A stretch of 64,000 bases of DNA, from the NCBI RefSeq assembly GCF_041102575.1, contig NZ_JBGCUE010000013.1, positions 1 through 64,000 of the forward strand, given 5' to 3'. This DNA comes from Tenuifilum sp. 4138str. GTDB taxonomy: Bacteria; Bacteroidota; Bacteroidia; Bacteroidales; Tenuifilaceae. Below the pieces are notes generated by a model that saw only the letters and a program-made list of their open reading frames with translations, did not search any database and was not told the origin of the DNA. A program made the translations under genes and the position numbers. Below, one piece after another: positions 63,147 through 64,000 of the stretch (position 1 is the stretch's first letter; each line of letters starts with the position of its first letter).

Positions 63147-64000
63147 ATGGCAATATTGGTAAAAATATATCGCCGAATTTTTAGAATCATTATTTTGCTC
63201 CTGCTACTGATGCTTATTCTGGTGCTCACAGGTGCAGGAATTTTGTTTTTCAAGCAAGAATACATTATAAACACCCTTAGGGAAAATCTTAACAAGTATC
63301 CCGACCTATCCTTAACCTATAGTTCCGTTTCGGTTAATACCCTTAAAACATTTCCAAGGTTTTCATACTCATTTACCGATTTTGTATTAGTAATTAACCT
63401 AAACTCTAAATCCGACACTGTTTTAAAAACAGATGATTTTCAGATTAGCATCTCCCCTTTTAAATTACTAAGAGGTAAAATTGATATTAAGAACATAAGC
63501 GTAAGCAATGCAAGAATAAAATGGCAAACCAATTACCCTGAAGAATTTTTCGGTAGCAATGATAGTAGTTCTGAAAGCTCTGTTGCCGTTCTGATTTCGG
63601 GGATTAGTCTCAAAAATTTTTATTTTGAATTGTTAGATAGCGTAAGTAAAACAGTGCTAAACTGCTCAGGGAAAAACTTAAACATCAAGTTCAAAACGGA
63701 GCATACAAAGTTGCTATTATCCATTCAAAGCGAGCTGAGTAAAACTACCGTAGGTGAATATTTTAAAATTACCAATCAGCATCAGCTAAATTTTGATATA
63801 GAAAAAAGTGATATTAAATTGTATATCTATAATTTAGAATCATCAATTAAATCGTTACGTATAAACGGTTCGGGAATTTATGATTTAAACAGTGAGTTAG
63901 CCGCATTCAGGATTAAATCAAACCGGTTTCAAGCACAAGATCTTTCGTACTTGCCGTATCTTGAAAGTTTTGACCAAATAAAGGGATTAATTACAGCAGA
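63147..64000 (+). CDS. AsmA-like protein (3' end beyond the window)
   Basis: An open frame begins MAILVKIYRRIFR at 63147, has a membrane helix (about 10-32, IIILLLLLMLILVLTGAGILFF), and runs without stop to the window end (284 codons seen). The sequence then follows AsmA-type periplasmic proteins: repeated beta units such as FQISISPFKLLRGKIDIKNISVSNARIKW. AsmA-like proteins bridge the envelope and help move phospholipids to the outer membrane. It is divergent from the TPR-SpoIIE gene. The product is incomplete here. Confidence 0.8.
   Translation, partial: MAILVKIYRRIFRIIILLLLLMLILVLTGAGILFFKQEYIINTLRENLNKYPDLSLTYSSVSVNTLKTFPRFSYSFTDFVLVINLNSKSDTVLKTDDFQISISPFKLLRGKIDIKNISVSNARIKWQTNYPEEFFGSNDSSSESSVAVLISGISLKNFYFELLDSVSKTVLNCSGKNLNIKFKTEHTKLLLSIQSELSKTTVGEYFKITNQHQLNFDIEKSDIKLYIYNLESSIKSLRINGSGIYDLNSELAAFRIKSNRFQAQDLSYLPYLESFDQIKGLITA

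Noticed and set aside
63059-63295. Minus-strand frame of 78 codons at the right end
   Set aside because: It is antisense to the start of the AsmA-like gene, which has clear family character.

Overview
This window is chromosomal DNA from a member of the Bacteroidota, most likely an anaerobic or microaerobic Bacteroidales/Marinilabiliales-type organism; the exact genus cannot be read from the sequence. The signs are type IX secretion (T9SS) C-terminal sorting domains on two secreted proteins, TPR-SpoIIE signalling proteins, DUF4254 next to a GT9 glycosyltransferase, a GT117/DUF2723 membrane protein, a LysO exporter split into two genes, an F-type ATP synthase split into atpDC and atpBEFHAG with a bactofilin gene, and many promoters of the Bacteroidota form (-7 TAnnTTTG, -33 TTG/TTTG) without obvious Shine-Dalgarno sites.

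Layout. 0-3 kb: a membrane TPR protein and then 1.5 kb of non-coding DNA made of repeats. That block is bounded by 17-bp terminal inverted repeats and a 10-bp direct repeat, as expected of a non-autonomous transposable element. 3-10.5 kb: a minus-strand block with a T9SS-exported endonuclease I, 5-formyl-THF cyclo-ligase, a very large secreted HExxH protein, a T9SS-exported endonuclease/exonuclease/phosphatase protein and a SUI1/YciH factor. 10.8-16.4 kb: GT117 protein, atpD, atpC and a secreted alpha/beta hydrolase. 16.4-18.3 kb: a TetR regulator with an unusual C-terminal domain, two tandem operator-like palindromes in its promoter, and a second element of the same transposable family. 18.4-22.9 kb: a glycyl-radical activase, a trans-4-hydroxyproline dehydratase-type glycyl-radical enzyme and a frameshifted S37-type peptidase.

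22.9-34 kb: exported Mn-type SOD, nadB, a PHP phosphatase, split LysO, lipoprotein e(P4) phosphatase, a DUF362 ferredoxin-like protein with a lipobox, tRNA-Arg(CCU), an Lrp regulator, an AEC transporter, YceI, dtd, a MazG-like enzyme and deoC. 34-51.8 kb: a duplicated-domain lipoprotein, a Na+/sugar symporter, a nucleotidyltransferase, an M23 peptidase, U32, DUF4254-GT9, YitT, rsgA, AIM24-like, mnmH, a tandem Usp, a polyprenyl synthase, an MMPL transporter and a Na/Pi symporter. 51.8-63.1 kb: twelve close-packed minus-strand genes. First comes a signalling and envelope group (TPR-SpoIIE phosphatase, ankyrin-metallophosphatase, a putative kinase-fold protein, a rhomboid protease), then bactofilin, an AtpI-like protein and atpB-E-F-H-A-G. 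The window ends in an AsmA-like gene.

Most coding content is ordinary. The most unusual points are the two (possibly three) members of a small repeat-filled transposable element with exact 10-bp target duplications, the TetR-ART-like fusion with its tandem operators, the hydroxyproline dehydratase/peptidase operon broken at an A7 tract, and the phosphatase/kinase-like/rhomboid cluster ahead of the ATP synthase genes.
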